A stretch of DNA of 9,732 bases from Pedobacter sp. UBA4863. GTDB taxonomy: Bacteria > Bacteroidota > Bacteroidia > Sphingobacteriales > Sphingobacteriaceae. A model generated the notes under the pieces. The model saw only the letters and a program-made list of their open reading frames with translations, was not told the origin of the DNA and searched no databases. The position numbers were made by a program, and so were the translations under genes. The number at the start of each line of letters is the position of its first letter. Position 1 is the first letter of the stretch. This document shows, one piece after another, positions 1 to 6,695 of this stretch. The stretch lies in the NCBI RefSeq assembly GCF_002399615.1, contig NZ_DHDZ01000033.1:213777-223508 (forward strand), given 5' to 3'.

Positions 1-480
1 ACCATAAAGCCAATACAAAACAAGAGTATTCCGCTGTATGTAAGGTCTTTTATACACCCACAAGAAGCAGGAACCGAAATTAGCAGCGAGGCTACTACCA
101 TACCTATTGCATCGTTTATTTTTAAGGTAAACCAAGTATTATTGTCTATCTCGCCCAAAGACTTCTCCTTTATTATCGAAGAAAACTTGAGCCACATTTT
201 TGCTATTTTCCATAAAAACAAGGTAAAAGTAAATACCATGCTCAACTCTGCCATTAGTTTTTCGGTAAGCGTTGACGACGATGAAAGAAAAATTGCCAAT
301 TTAATAAGCGACCTTTCAGAAGATTTTAAGGTAAAATACAATAAGGAGATGGAGCTAGTAACCATTCGTTATTACAACCAAGAAACCATAGACAGGGTTA
401 CCGTTAACAAAAAAGTTTGGCTCGAAGTAAAAAGTCGTAACACCTGCCAAATTGTGATGAAAAATGCCACCAACCCCTAA
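1..480 (+). CDS. lysC: Aspartate kinase, C-terminal regulatory part (5' truncated by window edge)
   Basis: Aspartate kinase phosphorylates L-aspartate in the cytoplasm, the first step toward diaminopimelate/lysine, threonine and methionine. The frame is open from base 1, and 159 codons precede the stop at 478-480, so the catalytic domain lies upstream. The first visible residues (KPIQNKSIPLYVRSF, then HPQEAGTEI) match the linker that follows the kinase domain. Next come two ACT-type segments: one from PIASFIF through PKDFSFI and KVKVNTMLNSAISFSVSVD (about visible residues 35-98), the second from about residue 100 to the end (ELVTIRYYN, TCQIVMKN). The KVKVN...NSAISFSV pattern is typical of monofunctional LysC in Bacteroidota. 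ACT pairs in this family usually bind lysine or threonine as feedback inhibitor; which ligand acts here cannot be read. A TTG at 142 is internal and is not the true start. No frameshift is seen. Confidence 0.9.
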   Translation, partial: TIKPIQNKSIPLYVRSFIHPQEAGTEISSEATTIPIASFIFKVNQVLLSISPKDFSFIIEENLSHIFAIFHKNKVKVNTMLNSAISFSVSVDDDERKIANLISDLSEDFKVKYNKEMELVTIRYYNQETIDRVTVNKKVWLEVKSRNTCQIVMKNATNP

Positions 481-536
481 AAGGAAGTTTATAGTGTGAT
501 GATTTAACAGCATATTTCTCCTCCAAAGACCTTAAA

Positions 537-1715
537 ATGAACAAAAACCTCTTAAAAAAGGAAGTGCAAGATTACATCAACAGCAATTTAAGTGCTGATG
601 TAAGTAAAATCGCCTTGTCAAAATCTCCTTTTTCTGAGGTGAGTTCGGCCGAGTTGGCTAACCAAATTGCGGCAAAAAAGAAAGCAGAAAAGAAACTGCC
701 AACTTGGTTTAAGCGAGAAAACATTGTTTTCCCCAGTACTTTGTCGGTAGAGCAAACCTCATCTGAAGAAACGGCCGCCTACAAACAGCAACTAGTAAAA
801 GGCAATTTATTGGTCGATATTACCGCAGGTTTTGGGGTAGATAGCTTTTATTTTTCGCACAAAGTGGATGAAGTTTACAGTTGCGAAATTAATCTCGATT
901 TGGCGGCTATTTCTACACATAATGCCACCCTTTTAGGCGCAAATAACATCAAAATTATAGCAACAGATGGCTTGCAATTTCTGCAAAACGCTACGTTAAA
1001 ATTTGGCACTATCTACGTTGACCCTGCCCGAAGAAGCGCTAGCGGGAAAGTATTTAAGTTAGCAGATTGCACACCAAATGTAGTTGAACACCTAGATTTG
1101 TTATTGCGCAAAGCCGACAGGATTATCGTTAAAACCTCGCCGCTGTTAGATTTACAGGCAGGTTTAACCGAATTAAAAAACGTTTCCGAAATCCATATCG
1201 TTAGTATAAAAAACGAATGCAAAGAGTTGCTTTGGGTAATTGATAAAGAATACACCAACGAACCTAAAATAATTTGCGCTACCTTAAACGCCAGCATTAA
1301 ACAAATAGAATTACCGCTCCATGATATTGAAGTTGGCAATTACCTCAGCAACATACCTGCTACTGGTTATTTATTTGAGCCCGATGTAGCTTTAATGAAA
1401 AGTGGTGCATTTAACGCTATTGCTCAGCAATTTGGTTTACAAAAACTGGCAAAACAAAGTCAGCTTTATTACGCGGCACAACCCGTACCAACATTTATAG
1501 GCCGAATTTTTAAAATAGAAACCGTTTTTGCACCTAACGAACTTAAAAAGAGTAAAGATTTGCAGGGCAATGTAATTGTTAGAAACTTTCCAGATAGTGC
1601 AGAAAACTTAGTAAAAAAGCTCAAAATTAAACCTCATAAAACTACGTTTTATTTGTTTTCTCAAATACAACAAACTTATATCGTTTTTAAAACACAGATT
1701 GTGCAGTATTATTAA
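537..1715 (+). CDS. Class I SAM-dependent methyltransferase with THUMP-like C-terminal region
   Basis: A 392-residue cytoplasmic protein with a Rossmann-type methyltransferase core. Motif I is VDITAGFGVD (residues 93-102). An acidic residue likely to contact the SAM ribose is in CEINLDL (E117), an adenine-side motif in ATDG (142-145), and the catalytic-strand motif is VDPARR (161-166), followed by KTSPLLDL (179-186). The N-terminal 90 residues are helical and lysine-rich. The last 150 or so residues resemble the THUMP-like domain found in this Bacteroidota family (PG_1098-like). THUMP-type modules elsewhere bind RNA, so an RNA substrate is plausible, but the substrate is not established and is my inference. 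The start is the only ATG in frame before residue 287. It lies 56 bases after lysC on the same strand, so co-transcription is possible, with no functional link apparent. No strong Shine-Dalgarno sequence is seen, which is normal for this phylum. Confidence 0.82.
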   Translation: MNKNLLKKEVQDYINSNLSADVSKIALSKSPFSEVSSAELANQIAAKKKAEKKLPTWFKRENIVFPSTLSVEQTSSEETAAYKQQLVKGNLLVDITAGFGVDSFYFSHKVDEVYSCEINLDLAAISTHNATLLGANNIKIIATDGLQFLQNATLKFGTIYVDPARRSASGKVFKLADCTPNVVEHLDLLLRKADRIIVKTSPLLDLQAGLTELKNVSEIHIVSIKNECKELLWVIDKEYTNEPKIICATLNASIKQIELPLHDIEVGNYLSNIPATGYLFEPDVALMKSGAFNAIAQQFGLQKLAKQSQLYYAAQPVPTFIGRIFKIETVFAPNELKKSKDLQGNVIVRNFPDSAENLVKKLKIKPHKTTFYLFSQIQQTYIVFKTQIVQYY

Positions 1716-1761
1716 ATCAAGCTAAGCGCATTGACAAGACGTAAATATTCGTTTAAAAACA

Positions 1762-1820
1762 CCACAGATGCACAGCTGATGAAAAATCAAAAAATCACTT
1801 TGTAATCTGTGCATCTCTGG
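1762..1820. repeat. Inverted repeat between convergent genes
   Basis: The arms CCACAGATGCACAG (1762-1775) and CTGTGCATCTCTGG (1807-1820) are complementary at 13 of 14 positions and enclose a 31-base loop. The element lies between the 3' ends of two convergent genes (stops at 1715 and 1881). It could act as a two-way 3' structure, but neither arm is followed by a T tract, so it is not a classical intrinsic terminator. The CACAGAT-type arms also look like a dispersed Bacteroidota repeat; copy number cannot be judged from this window. Confidence 0.6.
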
Positions 1821-1880
1821 CCACATTAAAACTTTATAGCAACTGAAAGTGCATAGTTTCAATTAACGAACTACTGAAAC

Positions 1881-4079
1881 TTACAAAACCAACAATCCAA
1901 ACGCTCGTAAGGTATGAATTGGTTTTGAGTACCAGAACAACTCAAAATGTTCTAGGTTTGTTTCAAAATCAGCTTTTAGGTCGTTAAATGTCAAGGTTTT
2001 TTCATTGGCAGCAGAAATCTTGTCTAAAACGGCCGCTAACCACTCGCCTTCTGCTTTATTAGTTTGTAGGCTAAAATTGTCGCGTTTGTGGTGGAAATGC
2101 AAAGTCATCATTTGCCAAGTATTGCCTTTTTTAGATTTGGCAAAGGTCTCCACCCTAGGTTTACCACCTAGCCAAATAATTTTAGCAGAAGGTTTAACGC
2201 CAAGGTTTTCATCACTATTTAAAGCAGTATCGATAAAGTTTGCTGCAATGGTAGTTCTTGGTATTTTAAAATCGAACCAATCTTGCAACTTGTAATCGAA
2301 ACAAATGCCGTGCATATAGTTAAACAACGATTTCTTTAAACCATAGCTAAACTTGTTATGGTCTATTCCTGTTTTATCGGTATAGTTGATATCGTTATTG
2401 GCAAAAGTTCCAATTTCTTCGGTTTCTTTTACCACGCCGAATTTATCGGGGTACAAGCCCACCGGACTGTGCGCCGTCATGGCAAACTGGTGCCAAAATC
2501 CCGATTGCAACACTCCCGCTTCGAACAATTGGCGCACCATTTCTAAGCTATCTACCGTTTCTTGCACCGTTTGTGTGGGGTAGCCGTACATCAAATACGC
2601 ATGTACCATAATGCCCGCTTCGGTAAAATTCCTGGTTACTTTGGCCACCTGTTCTACCGTTACACCTTTATCAATTAGTTTTAGTAACCGATCTGATGCG
2701 ACTTCTAAACCACCAGAAACGGCAATACAGCCCGATGCTTTCAGCAGCAAGCATAAATCTCTGGTAAAGCTTTTTTCGAAACGGATGTTGGTCCACCAAG
2801 TAACAGTAATCTTTCTTCGAAGAATTTCCAACGCTACTTCACGCATTAAGGCAGGCGGCGCAGCTTCATCCACAAAGTGAAAACCATTCTGCCCAGTTTT
2901 TGCCACCAACTCTTCTATCCTATCTACAATCTGCTTTGCGGCAAGGGGTTCATAAACCTTAATATAATCTAACGAAATATCGCAGAAAGTACATTTACCC
3001 CAGTAACAACCGTGCGCCATGGTAAGCTTGTTCCAACGCCCATCGCTCCACATTCTGTGCATGGGATTTACAATCTCGATCACCGAAATGTAGCTGTCTA
3101 GCAATAAATCAGCATAATCTGGAGTACCTACCTCAGCTTGTTTATAATCGTTTCTTAAAGTATCATTACGATAGGCAACTTCTCCATTTTCTAACAAAAA
3201 TGTTCTTTTGTAGAGGTTAAATTCGTTGCCTTTAAGAGTAGCATTGTATAACAGTTCAATAGGTAACTCGCCATCATCTAAGGTAATATAATCGAAAAAC
3301 TCAAACACTCTTTTATCTGAAAGGGAGCGTAATTCTGTATTAGGGAAACCACCGCCCATGGAGATTTTAATAGTAGGATAATACTGTTTAACCCACTGAG
3401 CGCAGCGAAACGCCGCATATAAATTCCCAGGAAAAGGAACAGAAATTAACAACATTTTAGGCTGTACCTCTTCTATCCTATCTTTAAGGATAGCGATTAA
3501 GATATGATCAATATAAGTTGGGGCCTGATTTAACGCTTCGTACAGTTCGTCAAAGGAATTTGCACTTCGCCCCAATCGCTCTGCGTAACGACTAAAACCA
3601 AAATTAGGATCGATACATTCTACAATGAAATCGGAAATATCTTCTAAATAAAGCGTGGCTAGATGTTTGGCCTTATCTTGTGTACCCATAGCACCGAAAG
3701 CCCAATCTAGTTCTTCCAATTGTGCAAAACGAGAGGCTTCTGGCAAGAAATCTTCCTGACAAATCTGTAAAGCCAATGTGGGATTTTTCCCTTGCAAAAA
3801 AGCAATTACCGCATCAATGGTTTTTAGGTATTCATCTTTTAGGGCCAAAATACGTTGTGCATTGAAAGAAAAATCGGCCTTGGCAGTTAACTCGGTTTGA
3901 TTAAATAACGCTGCCAGCCCAGGTTTAGAGAAAAGTGCTAAGATCACTTCGATGCCTAAGTCTGCCTGTACGGAAGAAATACCTTTGGTATTTAAAAAAC
4001 CTTTAATATACGCCGTGGCCGGATACGGCGTATTCAGCTGCGTAAATGGTGGTGTAATTAAAAGAATATCGGCCTTCAA
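1881..4079 (-). CDS. B12-binding-domain radical SAM protein
   Basis: A 732-residue protein of the cobalamin-binding radical SAM superfamily, predicted to reductively cleave SAM at a 4Fe-4S cluster; the substrate is unknown. The N-terminal part (about 1-270) resembles a B12-binding domain with LLITPPF (6-12), a second LISVPFPG strand (211-218) and MGGGFPN (241-247). The classical DxHxxG base-on cobalamin motif is not seen. The radical SAM core starts near 350, with cluster cysteines C358, C363 and C366 in GCYWGKCTFC, a CX4CX2C spacing instead of the common CX3CX2C. SGGLEVASDRLLKLIDKG (455-472) and YGYPTQT (498-504) are core motifs. The C-terminal 200 residues are family-specific. The start is TTG at 4077-4079; an in-frame TAA lies upstream with no ATG between, and the product begins MKADILLITPPF as this superfamily does. 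No signal peptide or membrane segment is seen. It is transcribed alone, convergent with the methyltransferase gene. Confidence 0.85.
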   Translation of the reverse strand: MKADILLITPPFTQLNTPYPATAYIKGFLNTKGISSVQADLGIEVILALFSKPGLAALFNQTELTAKADFSFNAQRILALKDEYLKTIDAVIAFLQGKNPTLALQICQEDFLPEASRFAQLEELDWAFGAMGTQDKAKHLATLYLEDISDFIVECIDPNFGFSRYAERLGRSANSFDELYEALNQAPTYIDHILIAILKDRIEEVQPKMLLISVPFPGNLYAAFRCAQWVKQYYPTIKISMGGGFPNTELRSLSDKRVFEFFDYITLDDGELPIELLYNATLKGNEFNLYKRTFLLENGEVAYRNDTLRNDYKQAEVGTPDYADLLLDSYISVIEIVNPMHRMWSDGRWNKLTMAHGCYWGKCTFCDISLDYIKVYEPLAAKQIVDRIEELVAKTGQNGFHFVDEAAPPALMREVALEILRRKITVTWWTNIRFEKSFTRDLCLLLKASGCIAVSGGLEVASDRLLKLIDKGVTVEQVAKVTRNFTEAGIMVHAYLMYGYPTQTVQETVDSLEMVRQLFEAGVLQSGFWHQFAMTAHSPVGLYPDKFGVVKETEEIGTFANNDINYTDKTGIDHNKFSYGLKKSLFNYMHGICFDYKLQDWFDFKIPRTTIAANFIDTALNSDENLGVKPSAKIIWLGGKPRVETFAKSKKGNTWQMMTLHFHHKRDNFSLQTNKAEGEWLAAVLDKISAANEKTLTFNDLKADFETNLEHFELFWYSKPIHTLRAFGLLVL

Positions 4080-4165
4080 TTTTTTTATTTTCTGCGAAAA
4101 TACGCAAATGTTTACTTAGCGCCAGTTTAAATTTATACAGAGATACCAAAAACAAAATAACCCAC

Positions 4166-4195
4166 AAATTTAGACTGCCCCAAAAAATTTAGACA
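4166..4195. repeat. Direct repeat AAATTTAGAC x2; possible IS3-family end remnant
   Basis: AAATTTAGAC occurs at 4166-4175 and again at 4185-4194, 19 bases apart, with C-rich sequence before each copy. Positions 4172-4195 (AGACTGCCCCAAAAAATTTAGACA, split here as AGACTGCCCC plus AAAAAATTTAGACA) look like terminal inverted repeats of IS3-family elements, which often have the form ..GACTGCCCC.AAAA.TTAGACA. No transposase frame or matching opposite end is seen nearby, so at most this is a solo end. It lies 90-115 bases upstream of the radical SAM start, and its minus strand contains TAAATTTG (4165-4172), a possible -7 box without a well-placed -33 box. Confidence 0.35.
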
Positions 4196-4517
4196 CTTAT
4201 TTGGAGGCTTTTTGGTTTACAAGAAATCTCAGTAACTGATTACATGATTAAAAATTCCATCACTTTGTTCAATAATTTTTCTAGGCTAATTGGCCTCCAT
4301 GATATAATGAAGCCAATAGAAAATGTGAGGCATGCCCCTTCTTTTGGAGGTAGCAAGAAACTGAAGTTACTACAGAAACGCTATTCCAAAAGTAAACCAA
4401 TCCAAGTTTGTTCGGCTGTACCCAAAATGGAAATTCTCGTTTGTTTTCAAGTGCAAAACAAAAAACTATTTCATTCCTTCCAACTTTTTTGTTTGATCTA
4501 AAAATTGCTAAATGCTG

Positions 4518-4554
4518 AAAAATAAAAAAGGGTCAAGAATAAATTCCTGACCCT
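4518..4554 (-). terminator. Intrinsic terminator, minus strand
   Basis: AGGGTCA (4529-4535) and TGACCCT (4548-4554) form a perfect 7-bp stem. Three further pairs, GAA 4537-4539 with TTC 4544-4546, form inside it across one mismatch. On the minus strand the stem is followed at once by TTTTTTATTTTT (4518-4529). The plus-strand side (ACATCTACC) has no T tract, so the terminator acts leftward only. It lies about 50 bases after the proposed transcription start of the small RNA. Confidence 0.7.
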
Positions 4555-4591
4555 ACATCTACCTATGAAAAACATACCCCCGAAAGGGTAA
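4518..4591 (-). ncRNA. Candidate small RNA of about 70 nucleotides
   Basis: Reading leftward from the promoter, the predicted transcript folds into three short hairpins. The first is UACCC/GGGUA around a 6-base loop (4575-4590). An overlapping alternative is UAUG/CAUA. The last is AGGGUCA/UGACCCU (4529-4554) followed by a U tract. Promoter spacing, structure and terminator all fit a self-contained transcript. The family is not recognised; it could be a regulatory sRNA, a 6S-like RNA (though short for that), or a dispersed structured element. An ATG at 4573-4575 opens a 25-codon frame (MFFIGRC...) that runs past the terminator, so translation seems unlikely. Confidence 0.45.
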
Positions 4592-4594
4592 GCC

Positions 4595-4627
4595 CAAATA
4601 TAATAACATTATTTTAATTATTACCAA
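4595..4627 (-). promoter_or_regulatory. Bacteroidota-type promoter for candidate small RNA
   Basis: On the minus strand TTGG (4624-4627) is followed after 21 bases by TATATTTG (4595-4602). This matches the published Bacteroidota primary-sigma consensus, TTTG or TTG about 17-23 bases before TAnnTTTG. Transcription would start near 4588-4591 and run leftward, directly into the hairpins and terminator at 4518-4590. No protein gene lies within reach on that strand, so the promoter appears dedicated to a short RNA. Confidence 0.55.
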
Positions 4628-4872
4628 CTTTTAAAAAAAAATTAATAAAACTTAAGAGAAGAGAAACAAAAAATTACAAATTAAAACTTACAATAATAAA
4701 CTGGCAATAGAATTATAAATATGAAACGACAACTTTATTAGCCACAACTAATTTTAAATTAACTGCTGATTTTAATACCCTTTCATTTCTTCTTTTAGCG
4801 TAAAAAAAAGGAAGTTTAGCATAAAAAAAGATTTCTTATTGCTTTATCACTAGAAGAAATTAAATTAGCCAC

Positions 4873-5520
4873 ATGGACAATGAAATAAAAATACCTGTGC
4901 TTAATCAAGAACAAATTAGAGTATTAGGCGCCTTGATGGAAAAAGCAAAAACCACGCCCGACTATTACCCAATGACCATGAATGGGCTAGTTGCTGCTTG
5001 CAACCAAAAAACATCGAGAAAACCGGTGGTTAATTACGATGAGGAAACCATTGGAACGGCACTAAATGCTCTCAAAATAGCCGGATTGATTTCTACCGCT
5101 ACCGGAGGTTCTATCCGTAATATCAAATACAAGCACAATTTCGCCATAACTTATCCATTGGTACCATCGGAAGTAGCGGTAATGTGCCTGCTGTTTCTGC
5201 GTGGGCCACAAACCCCAGGAGAGATTAACACCAACTCGGGCAGATTATATGAATTTGAAACTTTAGAAGAAGTTATCCAAACCTTAGAAAAATTAGCTAG
5301 CGAAAGCTACGTTAAACAATTACCCAAACGCCCTGGACAAAAAGAGCAGCGTTACGCACATCTTTTTAGTGGCGATGTAGAGTTTATGGAAGAAGACTTA
5401 GCTACCGATGAAACTGCAAAAACCAATTCGGTTTTGGAAGAAAGAGTAACCAAGCTAGAAACAGAATTAGCAGAATTAAAAGAGAATTTCGAAAAATTGA
5501 TGCAAGAGTTAATGGGATAA
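4873..5520 (+). CDS. yceH: YceH family (UPF0502 / DUF480) winged-helix protein
   Basis: A 215-residue cytoplasmic protein of the DUF480 family, built of two tandem winged-helix domains; its molecular role is not firmly established. The first domain runs from about residue 8 to 85 and contains the signature RVLGALMEKAKTTPDYYPMT (16-35) and the NGLVAACNQKTSRKPVV segment (37-53). The second runs from about 95 to 165, with LRGPQTPGEI (109-118) and the conserved LPKRPGQKEQRYAHL (150-164). The tail from about 187 (VLEERVTKLETELAELKENF) is a clear coiled coil, suggesting dimerisation, and is common in the family. Length is normal. The ATG at 4873 fits the family N-terminus. The gene stands alone, over 270 bases from the next gene, which is convergent. 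Winged-helix folds usually bind DNA, so a regulatory role is possible but unproven. Confidence 0.92.
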   Translation: MDNEIKIPVLNQEQIRVLGALMEKAKTTPDYYPMTMNGLVAACNQKTSRKPVVNYDEETIGTALNALKIAGLISTATGGSIRNIKYKHNFAITYPLVPSEVAVMCLLFLRGPQTPGEINTNSGRLYEFETLEEVIQTLEKLASESYVKQLPKRPGQKEQRYAHLFSGDVEFMEEDLATDETAKTNSVLEERVTKLETELAELKENFEKLMQELMG

Positions 5521-5540
5521 TAAATTACCACGGCACCTTA

Positions 5541-5718
5541 CAGGATATTATTAATAACCTGAGTTATTGTTATTCTATTGATTATTAATACGCTGATAGC
5601 GTATTTGTAACACTGACCCTGACCACGAAGTAGCGGCGAAGCAAAATAAATTCAGCGCTTGCTCCGAGTATCGGAGGTAACGCTAAATTTGCACTCCGTC
5701 TCCCGAAATTAATTCGGG
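5541..5718. repeat. Cluster of four palindromes downstream of yceH
   Basis: Four hairpins follow one another. CAGGATATT/AATAACCTG (5541-5561) has an ATT loop and one mismatch. AATACGCT/AGCGTATT (5587-5605) is perfect, with a GAT loop. CTCCGA/TCGGAG (5662-5676) is perfect, with a GTA loop, and is extended outward by AGCG (5654) pairing with CGCT (5684). CCCGAA/TTCGGG (5702-5718) is perfect, with a 5-base loop. The hexamer CTGACC is tandemly repeated in this stretch. None is followed by a good T tract, although the second may serve as the yceH 3' end. It looks like a dispersed-repeat insertion. Confidence 0.6.
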
Positions 5719-5792
5719 GCTAGCTTTAACAGCTTGTTTTAGCGTGTTTAATAATCGAACTTAGGTTAATACCTATATAAAACTTCTAACAG

Positions 5793-6572
5793 TTAAACAA
5801 ACCGCTTAACCAGCCTTAATTTGTGGGTATATCTATCTAATTCTATATTGTAAATACCTTGGTTATCTATAGGGTCTATACGAACTTTACCAGACGAGTG
5901 GATGATTTTATCATTGCTTAACATTAGCCCCACATGGGTAATTTTCCCTTCTTCATTATCAAAGAAAGCCAAGTCGCCCAGTTTTGCCGAAGCCAGAAAA
6001 TCTACCAATTGCCCCTGTTCTACTTGTTGTGAGGCATCTCTGTGCAATGCTATGCCCAATAATTTATAAACCATTTGTGTAAAACCAGAGCAATCGATAC
6101 CGAAAAAAGTTCGTCCGCCCCACAAATAAGGAGAATTTAAAAAGAACTTGGCTGTTTCTTCTACTTTTGCTGCAAATTCAGATGGATGAGGAATAATTGG
6201 CTCAGTTTTTACTTCAAACCTTTGTTCGCCTATATAGCAGTACCCTTCTTGGTAAAAGGGCAAAGTGCTTCCTGGGCTTAAATAATAAGTAGTTCCAGCG
6301 TAATCAACTAAACGATTATCAAAAGTTAAGGCACTAATGTACTTATAGCTCTGCTCATCATTATATTGTAGGGCAGTTACTTGCTCTAGCTGTTTGGGAT
6401 CCATCCAGCCTTCATAATTGTCATGATTGGTTCGCACCAAACACCATTTTTCGTTCTTTTCTAACACCGCTACCCTATCGCCAAAAAGCAATTGCGAAAC
6501 AATTTCTGCCCTATCTGAAGGTTCTTTCCTAAGTGGTGCCACAGCAATTCTGCAAACGTAATATATACTCAT
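5793..6572 (-). CDS. SH3b-NlpC/P60 family cysteine peptidase (C40)
   Basis: A 259-residue peptidase of the NlpC/P60 family that probably cleaves gamma-D-glutamyl-diamino acid bonds in cell-wall peptides, similar to dipeptidyl-peptidase VI / YkfC. An SH3b domain occupies about residues 5-65 (VAPLRKEPSD...GDRVAVLE, ending GWMDPKQL). The catalytic domain spans about 130-257: YLWGGRTFFGIDCSGF carries the nucleophile C161, ITHVGL carries the catalytic H213, and H225 in IIHSSG is the likely third polar residue. No signal peptide or lipobox is seen at the ATG start (6570-6572), so a cytoplasmic, peptide-recycling role is more likely than a periplasmic one; this is inference. It is divergent from the universal stress gene across 123 bases, where both promoters must lie. 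No exact TAnnTTTG box was found there. Size and domain order match family members in Bacteroidota. Confidence 0.9.
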   Translation of the reverse strand: MSIYYVCRIAVAPLRKEPSDRAEIVSQLLFGDRVAVLEKNEKWCLVRTNHDNYEGWMDPKQLEQVTALQYNDEQSYKYISALTFDNRLVDYAGTTYYLSPGSTLPFYQEGYCYIGEQRFEVKTEPIIPHPSEFAAKVEETAKFFLNSPYLWGGRTFFGIDCSGFTQMVYKLLGIALHRDASQQVEQGQLVDFLASAKLGDLAFFDNEEGKITHVGLMLSNDKIIHSSGKVRIDPIDNQGIYNIELDRYTHKLRLVKRFV

Positions 6573-6695
6573 AAACTTAATTATTCGGTATAAAAGTAAA
6601 AGAAATATGTGATAAATATCAGCCTATTTTATGCATAATTACCATAAACTTTACCATTAATTATTTGTTATTTAGTAGAAACAAAAAATAAGGCC

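Larger units (their letters stand above)
4080..4872. other. Long AT-rich spacer without a convincing protein gene
   Basis: Nearly 800 bases separate the divergently oriented radical SAM and yceH-like genes. The frame at 4244-4501 could encode 85 residues but has no recognisable domain, and its composition is not protein-like. The spacer holds an IS3-like terminal sequence (about 4166-4195), a small inverted repeat (ATTGGC 4289-4294 with GCCAAT 4312-4317), a minus-strand small-RNA-like unit (4518-4627), and a very AT-rich stretch (4600-4870) that must carry the yceH promoter. No exact TAnnTTTG box is seen on the plus strand there. Confidence 0.6.

Noticed and set aside
142..480. Separate small gene starting at TTG 142
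   Set aside because: The frame is open back to base 1 and continues an aspartate kinase C-terminus, so 142 is internal.
1013..1339. Minus-strand 108-codon frame inside the methyltransferase gene
   Set aside because: It is fully embedded antisense to a gene with intact motifs, and its product is low-complexity Ser/Leu-rich. It is a shadow frame.
2005..2880. Several plus-strand frames inside the radical SAM gene
   Set aside because: All are antisense to a well-supported 732-residue protein and none shows a domain of its own.
4165..4172. Minus-strand promoter box TAAATTTG for the radical SAM gene
   Set aside because: The -7 match is exact, but no correctly spaced -33 element is present and it overlaps the direct repeat, so it is not listed as a promoter.
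4244..4501. Plus-strand 85-codon open frame in the long spacer
   Set aside because: It has no recognisable domain and is rich in residues expected from AT-rich non-coding DNA. Other frames across the same DNA are equally open, so it is more likely chance or decayed repeat sequence.
4498..4575. Leader peptide reading MFFIGRCRVRNLF on the minus strand within the small-RNA unit
   Set aside because: The frame runs through the terminator stem and T tract, there is no gene downstream for it to control, and the start codon is part of a hairpin. A structured RNA explains the sequence better, although a peptide cannot be wholly excluded.
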